From Eurosta solidaginis (lineage: Eukaryota; Arthropoda; Insecta; Diptera; Tephritidae), in assembly GCF_040869045.1 (NCBI RefSeq), contig NC_090324.1:192508028-192572027 (forward strand): 64,000 bases of DNA, in the 5' to 3' direction. The position numbers and the translations under genes are program-made. The number at the start of each line of letters is the position of its first letter. Position 1 is the first letter of the stretch. Under the pieces are notes generated by a model. It was given only the letters and a program-made list of their open reading frames with translations. It was not told the DNA's origin and did not search any database. This document shows positions 34,488 to 46,210 of the stretch, in pieces.

Positions 34488-36563
34488 AAGGCAGAGGTGT
34501 ACATCTAAATTTCGCCGTGGGCGAGATGCATTGAAGGAGTCCGAACTACCGCGACCAGAAACGATACGCGAGGTACGTGGTGAAATCCCGCCCCGGCCGG
34601 TACGGCCAACTCGGTGCCTGTAAATGAGATGAAATTTAGTAAAGGACCTTGATAGACTTATGGCTAGGTGTATAAATAGATGTAACAGGTGTGGCTGTCA
34701 GCTTTGCGTAGGTGTCTCTGGTTGAATAGGAAGCGGACAAAGTTTAACGATAGGTCTCGTTATGATTCTTTGTTGAGTTCGTATGTGGCTATTCGCACTT
34801 TCCCGTCTGAACCCTGACAGATCTTCTCGATGCGGCCAAATTGCAATTCGTTTGGGGGAAGTAGTTCGTTTTTAATAACGGCAAACTCCCCGATGCATAG
34901 ATTTTTCTGTGGAACTTTCCAGTTATATCTTTGGTGTAACTCCTTAAGATACTCATCTTTCCAACGCTGACTGAATTTTTGGTGATAATATAACTTTCTC
35001 CCAACGGTTTTGAAGTGACAAATTGTCGATGTGGGGTTCTGGTGTGGCAAGAAGAGGACCGCCTTTTGAGAAATAACCTGGTGTTAGGGCTTAAAGTTCT
35101 TGGGGATCGCTAGACATGGGTGAAAGTGGTCGAGAGTTTAAGACGGCTTCTATTCGCGCAAGGACGGTTGTAAGATCTTCGAAAGTGAATTTGTGACTTC
35201 CTGCAACTCGCTTGAAATGTATTTTGAAACTTTTGACGCCGGCCTCCCAGAGGCCGCCCTTCTAGGGAGCGTTAGGAGGTAGAAATCTCCGTTCGAAGCC
35301 ATGTATACAGTACTTGGCCCTGACGTCATCTGATGACTCTTTGATGAACTGATTGAAATCTCGCTGATATGCGGGACTGGCGCCGACGAAGTTTTTCCCA
35401 TTATCCTAAAAGACACACTGGGGCAGGCCGCGTCTTCCGACGAATCTAGCGAAGGTAGCTTGGAATGCTTAAGTGGAGAGATCCGAGCAAGCCAGCGCTC
35501 CTTCAGCTCCAGTGCACAGAACTGCGTACAAAAGCGTAGCGAATGCAACCTGTAGCACACAAGGCAGAGGTGTACATCAAGATTTCGCCGTGGGCGAGAT
35601 GGATTGAAGGATTCCGAACTACCGCGACCAGAAACGATACGCGAGGTACGTGGTGAAATCCCGGCTCGGCCGGGACGGCCAACTCGGTGCCTGTAAATGA
35701 AATGAAATTTAGTAAAGGACCTTGATAGACTTATGGCTAGGTGTATAAATAGATGTCACAGGTGTGGCTGTCAGCTTTGCGTAGGTGTCTCTGGTTGAAT
35801 AGGAAGCGGACAAAGTTTAACGATAGGTCTCGTTATGATCCCCTGTTGAGTTCGTATGTGGCTATTCGCACTTTCCCGTCTGAACCCTGACAGATCTTCT
35901 CGATGCGGCCAAATTGCAATTCGTTTGGGGGAAGTAGTTCGTTTTTAATAACGGCAAACTCCCAGATGCATAGATTTTTCTGTGGAACTTTCCAGTTATA
36001 TCTTTGGTGTAACTCCTTAAGATACTCATCTTTCCAACGCTGGCTGAATTTTTGGTGATAATTTAAGTTTCTCCCAACGGTTTTGAAGTGACAAATTGTC
36101 GATGTAGTGTTCTGGTGTGGCAAGAAGAGGACCGCCTTTTGAGAAATAACCTGGTGTTAGGGCTTAAAGCTCTTGGGGATCGCTAGACATGGGTGAAAGT
36201 GGTCGAGAGTTTAAGACGGCTTCTATTCGCGCAAGGACGGTTGTAAGATCTTCGAAAGTGAATTTGTGACTTCCTGCAACTCGCTTGAAATGTAGTTTGA
36301 AACTCTTGACGCCGGCCTCCCAGAGGACGCCCTTCTGGGGAGCGTTAGGAGGTAGAAATCTCTATTCGAAGCCATGTATACAGTACTTGGCCCTGACGTC
36401 ATCTGATGACTCTTTGATGAACTGATTGAAATCTCGCTGATATGCGGGACTGGCGCCGACGAAGTTTTTCCCATTATCCTAAAAGACACACTGAGGCAGG
36501 CCGCGTCTTACGACGAATCTAGCGAAGGTAGCTTGGAATGCTTAAGTGGAGAGATCCGAGCAA
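34418..36563 (-). repeat. 1,073-bp tandem duplication of the BEL integrase end
   Basis: 34418-35490 and 35491-36563 are near-identical direct copies: GCCAGCGCTCC occurs at 34418 and 35491, and GAGATCCGAGCAA ends both units. Each unit holds integrase core sequence, the C-terminal domain (RWKDEYLKELHQRYNWKVPQ and ELQFGRIEKICQGSDGKVRI at 34760-35050 and 35833-36123), the 3' untranslated part, and the first third of a downstream zinc-knuckle frame. Substitutions between units (for example NKES versus NRGS ends) show some age. Confidence 0.95.
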
Positions 36564-36565
36564 GG

Positions 36566-37827
36566 TTCTAGGTGGATGGCTTTGGTTGAAAAACAGACGA
36601 ACAAACAGACGTAACCTTTAAGAACAGGTAAGTTTCGCGGTGGTGATGATTTTAAATGGAAGGCACCTGCAAAGTCAATTCCGGTATAGGTAAATGGGAG
36701 GGAAAAGTTGGATTGCTCTGGTGGTAGAGTAGCCATGATCTGTGAACGTGAATTTTGATTGAAGATAGTGTATGTTTTACAACTCCGTATGCAACTTTTC
36801 ACTTTTCACTTTTGACTTAAGTCTGGGTATAAAATATTCTTGCCTCGCGGTCCTGATCATCAATTGGTGTTCGGCATGAATCAATAAGATGTGCAAAAAC
36901 TGGAGAACAAGTAACAGAGCCGTGAAGCTTCTGGAATGATGATTGGGTGCTTTTCGCGATCGGGGATAAAGGAATTTGCCAACCGGCTGTTTAATCGAAG
37001 GAGTTGATCTTGATCTAAGAGAGGGTTCAAAGTCAGCAGTGAGCTTTTCTTGGAAATTGGTTGTTTATTAGTTAGATTGCTATACTCTTTGGGATAATGT
37101 CTTTCTTGGGCGAGCTTTATAAGTCGCACTTTTACCCAACGGATTTCCTTTTGAATTAGGACTACTGTTTCGTACCTGGTTTCGGAAGTGGACTGTATTT
37201 GATTTGGTTTGATACGATGGATGAAGCGAAACATATAGGCTATAACTCGCAAGCCTTTGGGCCAAGAAGAGAAACGATCGAGAATGTCTGACTCAGTTTC
37301 CGTGGAATGAAAGGCTTCTACTTTGCGTTCTTCGAGAGGAGCGACCTTTTTTGGGTGTGATGTTGGCCATTGCTCTGATGGCACCATAAAAAGATTTCCG
37401 AATCTCCTAGAGGAAGCTGCTTTGTAACAGTTTTGATAAATTTTGATAACAAAACGGCACCACACAGCTCTAAGCGCGGGAGGCTTACGGTTTGAAGTGG
37501 TGCTAATTTAGTTTTGGAGAAAAGAAGATGTGAAGCTATGGTATTACTATTATCAGTTCTTATATATATGGATGCGCAAACTGCCTTTTCGAAGGCATCA
37601 CAAAATCCGTGAATCTGAGTTTTATGGTGTGGTGTGAATTCCGTCCACCTAGGGATTTGTATTTCTCCTATACTGGGAAGATCCGAAATAAACTGATTCC
37701 ATTTTTGTAGTGACTGTGGTTTGACGCATTCGTCCCATCCAGTTCCCTCTAGCCATATGTGCTGCAGTAGTATTTTGACTTGAATTATATTGGGCGATAG
37801 CCACCCTGCGGGGTCAAAAATTTTCAA
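36566..37827 (-). pseudogene. BEL/Pao pol: Peptidase_A17/RNase H-like part and integrase start
   Basis: 37827-37318 reads KIFDPAGWLSPNIIQVKILL and QIHGFCDAFEKAVCASIYIR, with SLPRLELCGAVLLSKF (RNase H-like). 37465-36881 continues with ADxxSR-like decayed sequence to EKHPIIIPEASRL. A Cys pair (CIRSCKTY, about 36795) of the integrase zinc-binding domain is followed by LPFTYTGIDFAGAFHLKSS, which holds the first catalytic D of the integrase core. Frame breaks fall near 37320, 36880 and 36540. Confidence 0.75.
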
Positions 37828-38231
37828 TACCGAGGATAGGATCTGCCCCTTTTCGTTGCCTCTGTAGCTATTGGAATGGTTTCCGTGGAATATGAAAAGG
37901 AATCATTTAAAGTATTCCACTGGGTGCCGGGAGTTTTGGTGGAGCTTGAGGAATCAATCTTGAGAAAATCGGAATCTAGTAGGTCTTCGGTTGGTATACG
38001 TCGTAGAAGTTCAGAATGATTAGCAGTTATTTTTTTTAAAGGGAACCCAACTGAATTAAAGCATTGAATAAGTTCAGATTGAGCCAATAGACAACTTTGA
38101 AAGTCGTGTCCCCCAGTTAGTATGTCATCGAAATAGGTCTCTTCGGTGATAATTCTCTTAGCCAAGGGATGGGAAGTTTGGAAACATTTGCTAACTGGTG
38201 TAGTGTGCGTATGGCCCGATATGGCGCCCAT
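37824..38231 (-). pseudogene. BEL/Pao reverse transcriptase palm
   Basis: RIITEETYFDDILTGGHDFQ carries the catalytic YFDD box typical of BEL/Pao RTs. LSQLIQCFNSVGFPLKKI-type thumb sequence follows (AQSELIQCFNSVGFPLKK). The 200 bases upstream to 38433 are decayed RT. Confidence 0.75.
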
Positions 38232-38432
38232 TTAACTCCGAACGTTACCGTTTTTAGTGCTAAGTCTGACAGTTAACCTCGTTTCCTCTACGAAAGAGAA
38301 TTCTTTTAAACTGTTGATCATCTTCATGCAATAGAATTTGTCAGTACATTTTTTGAATATCGCGATTAAATACCTATTTGTACAATCGCCAATTTAAAAT
38401 GACAAACATGAGATCGGATTGTAGAGAAGGAC

Positions 38433-39460
38433 CTATGTGAAGTATGTCGTTAAGAGGAACTCCCGATGCTGTTGGCTTGGAAGCATTAAAAACCACCCGA
38501 ACCTTGGTAGATTTACTGTCAGGCTTGACGACAGAGTGATGGGGTAAGTAGTATGAAAAATGACAATCTTTTTTTTTTTAATTTCCCTGGAAGTACTAGG
38601 CTTCATGTGGTCAAGTGAAAAATATTCCTCCAACTCATGTCGGAGTTCTGTTTTTTTACTAAGCGAATGTTCCATGCGAATGGCTTGCCACATTGCTTGG
38701 GAACGCGATGGATCAAGGGAGAGGCTAGATGGAAAATCTGATTTGAAAGGTAATATAACGACGTATCGTCCTTCTAGTTGCCTATAGGTGGTATTTTGAT
38801 ATAGATGTTCACAAAATGTATCTGCTTCGGAGGGTGTATGACTCTCCGATACTTCCCCTAACTCCCAAAACCGTTTAAGTTGTGAATTAAGACTTTCGTT
38901 GGAATCGTCCACGACATGTGTGTGGAATGCGGAGCATTCGGTAGATTTTAAAGGCCCACTTAAGTACCATCCGAATATGTTATTTTGTGCGAGGAGACTA
39001 CCAAGCACTTTGTGTATGACTCCCGGAAGTAAAAGTTCTGGTATTAAATCGCTACCGATTAGAAGATCGATTTGAGAGGGTGTGAAGAAAAATGGGTCGG
39101 CGAAGTCGAGAGCTTTAATTTCCGAGGCAGATGGTTTTTTGATTTGGAACGTAGGTAACGTGCAAGTGAGTTTGTGAAGAACAATCGCTTCGGTGCTAAT
39201 ACGAATGTTATGCCGTTTGGCGACAAGGGTAAGATTGCAGACACGCGTTGAATTTTCGACAATTTTGCCGCCCATACCACTAATGTAAAAGTTACCTCGA
39301 TCGGTAGGGAGCTGCAACCGATTTTGAATCTTTTCAGAGATGAAGGTTTTCTGAGATCCTTGATCGATTAGAGCTCGGAGCGTATATAGTTGACCAAAGT
39401 TAGCTAGAACATTGGATTCGGCTTCAGGTGAAGGCTTAGGAGAATACTTACCCTCTGTAA
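38433..39460 (-). pseudogene. BEL/Pao aspartic protease and N-terminal pol
   Basis: LRALIDQGSQKTFISE (about 39380-39330) is the protease active site; the group normally reads D[ST]GS, so Q at the second place is odd. The frame 39317-38433 (294 codons, the longest open piece of this element) has DLLIGSDLIPELLLPG, FGWYLSGPL, and a run up to DGRYVV-like EGRYVVILPFK, the start of the RT. It ends in stops where the RT palm should follow. Confidence 0.75.
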
Positions 39461-39737
39461 TATCAAAAATAGGATGTCTTGGTTTACTTGATTTGGCCTC
39501 TCAGGTTTTTCCGTATGCAACAAGGCGGTTGCATGTTTTTTTGATTTTGGGTTTTGGTCCTGAACTGGTGTCTTGGGAATAGGTTTAGGAGTAGAAGTCG
39601 GATGCAGCATGGTATGATGGGACTACTTAAAATGGAAGCATTTGAATGCACTGTGGCAATCGATGAGGAGATGGTTTTAAGCCAAGCAGTTGGAGCAGAA
39701 GCCGTTTTGTTCAATTAACTTGATACGATCAGAAACA

Positions 39738-40757
39738 CTAAGTTTTTTTAAACTCGGTGCAGAATCTCAAGGAGTGATTTTTCTCGCATAGTTTGCATTT
39801 GAGGGACAGTTTTTCCTGCGAATAATACGATTGAACCTTCGACGAGGGTTTTGATGATACTGAATTTCGGGGTTTGGTGGTCTTATACCCGTCTAGACGT
39901 TCCATCACTTCATAGCGACTAGTTAAAAACTCATCCATTTGGAACCAGTTGGGAAGGTCTTTTCGGGTCTTAAGCGACTGTTCCCATAGAGATAGGTTTT
40001 CGTCAGGTAGCTTGGTGGAACATAAGTAGACAAGAATGGGATCCCAGTCGGAGCCCGAAACCCCTTGAGTTTTGAGGCAGGAAAGACCTTCGTTTAAGGT
40101 ACATTGAATTTTTTTGATAGCTTCGCTATTTTCCAAGTTGGTATACGGGAAATTGAATAGCATTTTAACTGTTTGTCAATGAGAATTCCTTTGTTTTCAA
40201 AGCGCGCTCTTAACGCTTCCCAAGCTAGAGAGAAATTTTCATCCATAGACTGTATTGCTTGACTATGGCACCTGCCTTGCCTTTGGTTTTGTTCCGCAAG
40301 TGATACAGTTTTTGTACTGGAGTTAGCTTAGGTTGATTTAGGTATACTGCTGTGAACATGTCACGGAAGGCGGGCCATTCTTCATACCTACCGTAAAAGG
40401 TCTGTGTGTCCCAGGGTGGGATTTACCAAAGGCATGGAAAGTCGATTGGTATTAGCTGAACTAGATGTGTTGCCTTGCAATATTTTTATTCGATCCATGA
40501 TATGCGACTTACAAATGTAGAAACTCTCCATGCAGAGTTGAAATTTTTTAGTTGCTTCTTCTTTAAAGTCAGGCGGAACAATTTTATTGTCAGCCAGACA
40601 CACTTTTCAGTAAGCGATTTGAAGGGTTTCCCTATGAGCGTTAAGGTCTTGAAGTTTAACTTCAAGTATGGTGTCCGTCTGATCCTCGGGATCTTCTTTG
40701 TCAAATTGTGTACAGAAAAGCAAAACATTGTTTGAATGGAAAATGAAATCAACCATA
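39738..40757 (-). pseudogene. BEL/Pao gag
   Basis: The probable start is ATG at 40757 on the minus strand. Pieces in shifting frames: KVCLADNKIVPPDFKEEATK, CMESFYICKSHIMDRI, then EEWPAFRDMFTAVY, KLTPVQKLYHLRNKTKGKAG, and AWEALRARFENKGILIDKQL (DUF1759-type gag core). The 141-codon frame 40163-39738 includes LNEGLSCLKTQGV and DPILVYLCSTKLPDE and closes with a zinc knuckle, CKLCEKNHSLRFCTEF. It packages the RNA in live relatives. At least three frameshifts. Confidence 0.75.
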
Positions 40758-41869
40758 TTTGGTGAACCAGTGTACATGATGACGCTCGTTTGAAAAAACT
40801 TTAAAATGAAAACTTTAAATTCTTGACTTTATTAGACTTGAAGTTAGCTTAGTCAGATGGACGTAGCCCTCTAGACGTTTATATACGGGTTGTATAAAGC
40901 AATCTAACTACTAAATAAACGTGGGCAAAACGATAAATTATATAGATTCGTAACAATAAACCAGATTTTACGGTGGTCAAGTGCAAATACCGGAGATTGA
41001 TATTTTTTACTCCTACGCTGGCGCAAGCAGCGCTTCCAATCCCCACTGTCCTTGAATATTCTGTGTATCGTTCCTTCGGATGATCCGATGCCAACGTAGA
41101 TTTGATGTGGATGAGGCACTCGATGTGTGCTCGGATGTTGGCTTTACAACCGCAAGGTAAACCTTAGCACAAATGAAACAGGCAGGTATTGGTGGAACTG
41201 AACGGCTAAGTATGACCGCGAGTATATTTTCAGACGTCACTATTATTTCCTGGCTTTGAAAATATTTGGTAATTTCTCTACTTGATCTGTAAATACTCCA
41301 GGTATTCCGACTGAAAACCACAAGTATACTCTCGATAGGAAATTTTGACTTAGTCCCTTTAGCTTATGTCGGATCTGCTTGCATATAAGGTAATTATATT
41401 TTTCTTCTTTCCTTCCTTAAATCCTAATGGAGCATAGGGCCTCAATTATATGCATCAGCAAAACAGCAAACTTTTATAATATTCGATAATTTTTTCTATA
41501 CGAGAAATTTACTGGGAAATACTAGGAATTTTGGGACGAAAAAACTGACTGATTTATGTACGTATGTACGTGGAATGACTATGGTAGAATCAGCGCTGGT
41601 GCAGGCAGCAAGTCTCACCGCGAAAATGCACAAAACTTTGAATAAACGCTTAAACTTTTATGTTTTCTTAAATTCCGTCACTTTTCCCGATTTCTGACTG
41701 TGTATATGTATATAAAATGATTTGTTGCGCCGACGCAAGCAGAGAAAATCAACGAGTTTGCTTTTTTTCCTCACTTTAGTTGAAGGTTATGCAAATTTGT
41801 AGGTAGGAAATAAGGCCTAACTAAGGGACTGATTTTTTATACGAATGAACGCAAGCTAGCTACATGGTT
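40758..41869 (-). other. BEL/Pao leader, 3' part
   Basis: Between gag and the inserted LINE. It contains further copies of a GCGCTGGCGCAGGCAGCAAG-like word (about 41012, 41593 and 41730, the last diverged). Short ORFs here overlap on one strand in three frames and show no domain. Confidence 0.45.
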
Positions 41870-41991
41870 AGTTAGTTATTTAATTTATTACAGTCTTTAG
41901 ACTTAGATTAAATCTATGAGATCACATTTATACATTATACAGTTTTTGGATTTTGCATAATTAATTTTGAGTTATAAAATGTATTTCTTTT

Positions 41992-43473
41992 TTACCTAAT
42001 AGGTACTCCTTTACAATATTCGTATAATAGCCTCTTGAACTCTTTCATATTTTTACAATCTTTTAAGTCCCTAGGAAGTTCATTGTATTCTCTTAATCCC
42101 TCAAAATATATACTCTTTTTATCAAATTCGGATTTTACAATTGGCAAGTGGAAGTTATTTTTGTTTCTTGTGTTACAGTTATGGACATCGTTGTTGTATT
42201 TTACACGATCATTTAGATAATTTGGTAGGTTTCCTAATTTCATGTTGTGTATGAATTTCAAAGTATAATATAACACAAGCTGTTTTACACTAAGCCAGTT
42301 CAAGCTGTTTAGTAGCTCTTGTATGGGAGTATCAAAACGCTTCTTTAAAATAAATCGCATTACCGTATTTTGTTTTTTCTGCAACGTATTTATCCTTGAA
42401 TCAGCTATTGTAAATAAAATCGTTGGTCAATATATAAAATGAGGTTCAACGATAGGCTTATAGACCATTGTTTTATAGTATCGGCTTATGTGCTTGCACG
42501 TCCGTATCATAAAACCTATCTTCTTTGGGTTACATTGTCTTTTTTAGGGTTACATTGTCAACTCCTGAGTGTATTTTACTCATAACCATCCATTTTCTTT
42601 TCTCAATATTAATTTTGAGCTTGTTTTGACATAGCCATTTGTATACAGAGTCTATATCCGCTTGTATTTTTGATATGGCCTCAGTTAAGGATGGACAGCT
42701 TATCGTCAACAATGCATCATCTGCGAATAGTCTTATTTTACATTGACTCAAACAAGTTTTAATATCATTTATGTATATTATGAACAAAATCGCGGCTAGT
42801 ACTGATCCCTGTGGTAAACCTATTTCTACTTCTATTTCAGGAGATGTCACGTTCCTAATTAAAGTTTTCTTCCTGTAAGGTAGCTTCTGAACCACTTTAA
42901 AGCTGTATTTCGGACGCCGATGTTATATAATTTCCTGAACATCATATCTCTATCGATAGTTTCAAAAGCTCTTTTAAGGTCAAGAAAAACTGTGACTGTT
43001 ACTAGTTTCCAAGACATTCCTTCTTTCCACTCTGCTATCGCCATGTTCAGTGCGGTTTCACAGGAGTGTTTTGATCTAAATCCAGATTGCTCGCTAATAA
43101 TAATTTCATATTTATTTACATATTCTAGTAGCTGTTCTTTTACAGTTTTCTCTATTATTTTTTCATCGCTTGGTAACGTATTTATTGGCCGTATTTCTTC
43201 TGGTTTTACTGTTCCTTTAACTTTTTCAACTGGTATAATTGTCGACGTTTTCCAGCATGCTGGAAAAACACCACTATTAAAGCTTTCATTAACTATGCTA
43301 GTATAATAGTATCCTAAGTATACCATACTATCTTTAATGACACCTTCTGTTAATAGTTTCCTTCCACCATATTTATTTTGTAATGTCGCCGCTGTACGCA
43401 AGAACTGATCAACACTTACATTTTTAAGTTCAAATAAATTTCTATTTATGTCTACCTCAGCTTCAACTGGCAT
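41992..43473 (-). pseudogene. Non-LTR ORF2, reverse transcriptase domain
   Basis: 43473-42859: STIIPVEKVKG, EQSGFRSKHSCETALN, TVFLDLKRAFETIDRDMMF (motif A with D). 42895-42530: LPQGSVLAAILFIIYINDI and IRLFADDALLTIS (FADD catalytic box). 42384-41992: KKQNTVMRFILKKRFDTPIQ to a C-terminal NELPRDLKDCKNMKEFKRLL. There are two frame breaks, but the motifs are well kept, so this insertion looks younger than the surrounding BEL pol. Confidence 0.8.
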
Positions 43474-43647
43474 AATGGTTTCAATACTACCACGTATTAT
43501 TCTTATACTTTCAATAAAAAACTCGTTTTATTTAAGAATTCTCGTTGTTCATATTTACAGCATCTTTTAGACATTTCCACATCAGCCTTTGGTTGTTACT
43601 GTTGATTGTGATTTTATTCTCCATGTATTTCTTCTTTTTAAACTTGA

Positions 43648-44634
43648 TTACTCTTTTGTAGTGTCGTTTATATCATTGTAATTCTCCCATGAGTTTGATA
43701 TCTTTGCCAACTTGTAAAGTTCAAATTTTTGCTTGTTCAGTTCTGTAAGTTCACGATAGTACCACTTATTCATTATTTTGATTTGAACTTGCTTTTCAAA
43801 TATTATCGTATCTATTACGTCTTCCAAAATGTTATTTATGACAATGACTTTTTCATCGATGTCACAGTTTGTAAGTTCGGCCAGATTATAATTCCTAAGA
43901 TGATTTAATAAATTTTCTCCCGTATAGTTGTCCCAGCATAAGCGGTTATCATACACTCTCATTTTGTAGTTTTTTTGTACAGGCAGTTTGATACAAATTG
44001 TTTCATGATCTGATATTCTCTGATTCTCTAAGTTTTGTATTTCGATATCACCGCTATTGCTATAGAGAAGGTCTACTTTGGTTTGTGATGATTCGGTTAT
44101 TCTTGTATTAAAATTGATTAACTGTCTCATTGACATTGATGTGAATGTTTGGTTTAGCTGGTTTGAGTAAGTTGACCTTACATTCATGTTTATATTGAAA
44201 TCACCAATTATGACATTGTTTCCATTTTCATTAAAATATTCGTCCAGCATTTCACCCATGTATCTAATGAACTCAGCATCGCTTGTATTCGGTGAATGGT
44301 ATACTACACCAATTTGCCACTTAATTGTGCTTCTCGTTGTTTTCAGCACAATACACCACATATTATTGTTTATATTACTGTTTTATATTACTTTGAAACT
44401 AATCAATTTATGAATATATATCAATACACCACTTGTGTGTCGGCTGTGTGAATCACACCTTTCATGGTTATAACCAACAATATTAAGCTCTGAATCACTG
44501 ATATTCTCTGTGGTATGAGTCTCTGTACAAAAAACTAAATTTTGAGCTTCTTCTTCTATCATTCTTTCAACTTCTTCCTTATTGGCTGTGATACTGTTTA
44601 TATTAAGGTATATGCACTTTATTTTATTTTTCAA
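43648..44634 (-). pseudogene. Non-LTR ORF2, apurinic-type endonuclease domain
   Basis: 44634-44383 opens with IKCIYLNINSI and has VFCTETHTTENI. The frame breaks near 44383 and continues at 44361-43648 with WQIGVVYHSPN, NVIIGDFNINMN, and RISDHETICIK. These are the N, E, D..N and SDH motifs of APE-like LINE endonucleases, which nick the target DNA. Inactive because of the frameshift; the catalytic boxes themselves look intact. Confidence 0.75.
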
Positions 44635-44689
44635 CTTTCGCTGCCTAATGTTATATTTTAGATTGATGGCCTCATAATTTTTTAATTGC

Positions 44690-45018
44690 TAATACCCGAG
44701 CTTACTTTTTCTTTTTTGCAATTTGTTCACATAGCAAGGAAATTCTTTGTCAAATGTATCATGATTTATGTCTAATATCAGGTTTAAATTTTCCTTTGCT
44801 TTAATACAATTTAATCATTTATTTATGGGAATTTCATTACACGTTTTTGAATTATGGCTGGCATGGCATTTGTGACAGGCTTCCTCATTTTTGCATTCCA
44901 CAGATTTGGGCTTTAACCGCCTTTACATTTATAACACCTAAGCACACTGATTGCATCGTACACTTTACATCTTTCCCAACCGATATTAATTCGTTCTGCA
45001 GCAAGTATATTTGAAATG
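44690..45018 (-). pseudogene. Non-LTR ORF1 C-terminus with zinc knuckles
   Basis: Minus-strand frame: ISNILAAERINIGWERCKVY, then VLRCYKCKGG followed by a stop. After a one-base shift, ECKNEEACHKCHASHNSKTC gives the next Cys/His knuckle, and the frame ends near 44690. Such CCHC knuckles bind nucleic acid in LINE ORF1 (Gag-like) proteins. The N-terminal part is missing. Confidence 0.6.
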
Positions 45019-45020
45019 GT

Positions 45021-45477
45021 GGGCTTAGCGCTGGCGCAGGCAGCAAGTTTCGCAACCAAAGGTAGGAATTTGCGCAAGAAATGTGTACCCAGTGAGTGAC
45101 GCTGGCGAGAATATGTATATATGTATGTTTCTTTCCGTTATTCAGTGAACCTGATATAACTGCATACATACGTTTGAAAAACGGTAACTGAAAATTCGCA
45201 CTTTCTTTGTCACAATAAATTTGCAAGAACTTACGTGGTTTGGGGCATACTACTTTCAAAAAGATCCCTCGTTGGGCGTAGGTGCTCCAGAAACGCCTTT
45301 CCTCTGATTTTATATTGGGTGCTCCCCCATTAGACGGAGCGTAATCTTGCGGTGGCACCTCTTTGGTATTCCTCGTTGGGCAGCGCAGCTTAATTTCTCT
45401 TGTGTTCTTTTTGTTGTGTTATTTAAACTTTCGTTGCTTTTAGTTTCTTTACTTTTCACAAATTTAATTTTAATTTT
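45021..45477 (-). other. BEL/Pao leader, 5' part
   Basis: Between the primer-binding site and the inserted non-LTR element. A 157-codon frame crosses it (44885-45358) but mixes leader with ORF1 of the inserted element and has no domain. The word GGCGCAGGCAGCAAG near 45031 recurs beyond the insertion. Confidence 0.5.
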
Positions 45478-45492
45478 GGCTCGCAAGGACCA
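45478..45492 (-). promoter_or_regulatory. BEL/Pao primer-binding site
   Basis: On the minus strand TGGTCCTTGCGAGCC lies immediately downstream of the 5' LTR. TGG complements the CCA end of a tRNA, and the position is where reverse transcription is primed. Which tRNA it pairs with was not determined. Confidence 0.75.
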
Positions 45493-46210
45493 TGTTGAAC
45501 ACTAGGGGTATGCCTGAATACAAATTGGGAATTATACTCACGCAGGATATGTATTCCGAATTGATGGGTACTACTTCTTTTCAATTAATTCAGGGTTTTT
45601 ATTAACAATAACAACTTATGAACTAACAAAGGAAGATGTAATGAATTAAATTTAAAGTAAACCAAACTTCAATGATGACAGTTAAACTAGGTAACTATCG
45701 ACTTAAGAAAATGTTCGAATTCATGAATAGGAAACAATTTAGGTAAATGGAAATATATGTAAACGATGATTTATGTTGCTATATGTAGCTATATACGTGC
45801 ATGAGCCAACCTATGCACATATATATGTATATATATCGGAGTCACAGGGATGGAACCGGAAGTTTTGGGATTTTGGGAAAGATGTACAAAATATATAGAT
45901 TTGAAATGAGATACTTATCGTTGCTGACGCTGAAGATGTATCCGCTGGCCTTCGTCGTCTTGATGTGACGGCGTTGATTTGCTCAAAAAAATACTTCGTT
46001 TACTGCCTTTGATGTGTCCTCGACGACGGTAGTTGATGAAAGAGATCGAAAATTAAGTGACAATAGACTAAATACTATGCAACACTGGAAGCAATTCCAA
46101 TGTCGCATTCGAAGTTTCAATTACAGCAGGGATGCTTGTAAGGGAAGGAATGCATGTGCGCATGAACGCAAGTCACGCAAAGACTTTAAGTGACGTTAGT
46201 CACTTAAACA
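45493..46210 (-). repeat. BEL/Pao 5' LTR
   Basis: 5' relative to the element because the element runs on the minus strand. It reads TGTTTAAGTGAC at the start and CCTAGTGTTCAACA at the end on that strand. Compared with the other LTR it has an extra ~25 bases around 45717-45741 (GAATTCATGAATAGG) and other indels. Confidence 0.9.

Larger units (their letters stand above)
41870..45020 (-). mobile_element. Non-LTR retrotransposon inserted in the BEL leader
   Basis: The order on the minus strand is ORF1 C-terminus, endonuclease, reverse transcriptase and a short 3' UTR. It is 5'-truncated inside ORF1. No RNase H follows the RT, which points to the Jockey/CR1 side of the non-LTR tree. The exact ends and target duplication were not resolved. 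Confidence 0.7.
33442..46210 (-). mobile_element. BEL/Pao LTR retrotransposon with both LTRs
   Basis: Two direct repeats of ~715 bases (33442-34155 and 45493-46210) both start TGTTGAACACTAGGGG and end GTCACTTAAACA. The flanking five bases are ATTCT on each side (33437-33441 and 46211-46215), a clean target-site duplication. Between them on the minus strand come a primer-binding site, leader, gag, protease, RT, RNase H-like region and integrase of BEL/Pao type. The total of 12.8 kb includes a ~3.1-kb non-LTR insertion and a 1,073-bp internal duplication; without them it would be about 8.5 kb, usual for the group. All ORFs are broken, and the LTRs differ by indels, so the copy is old. Confidence 0.9.
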
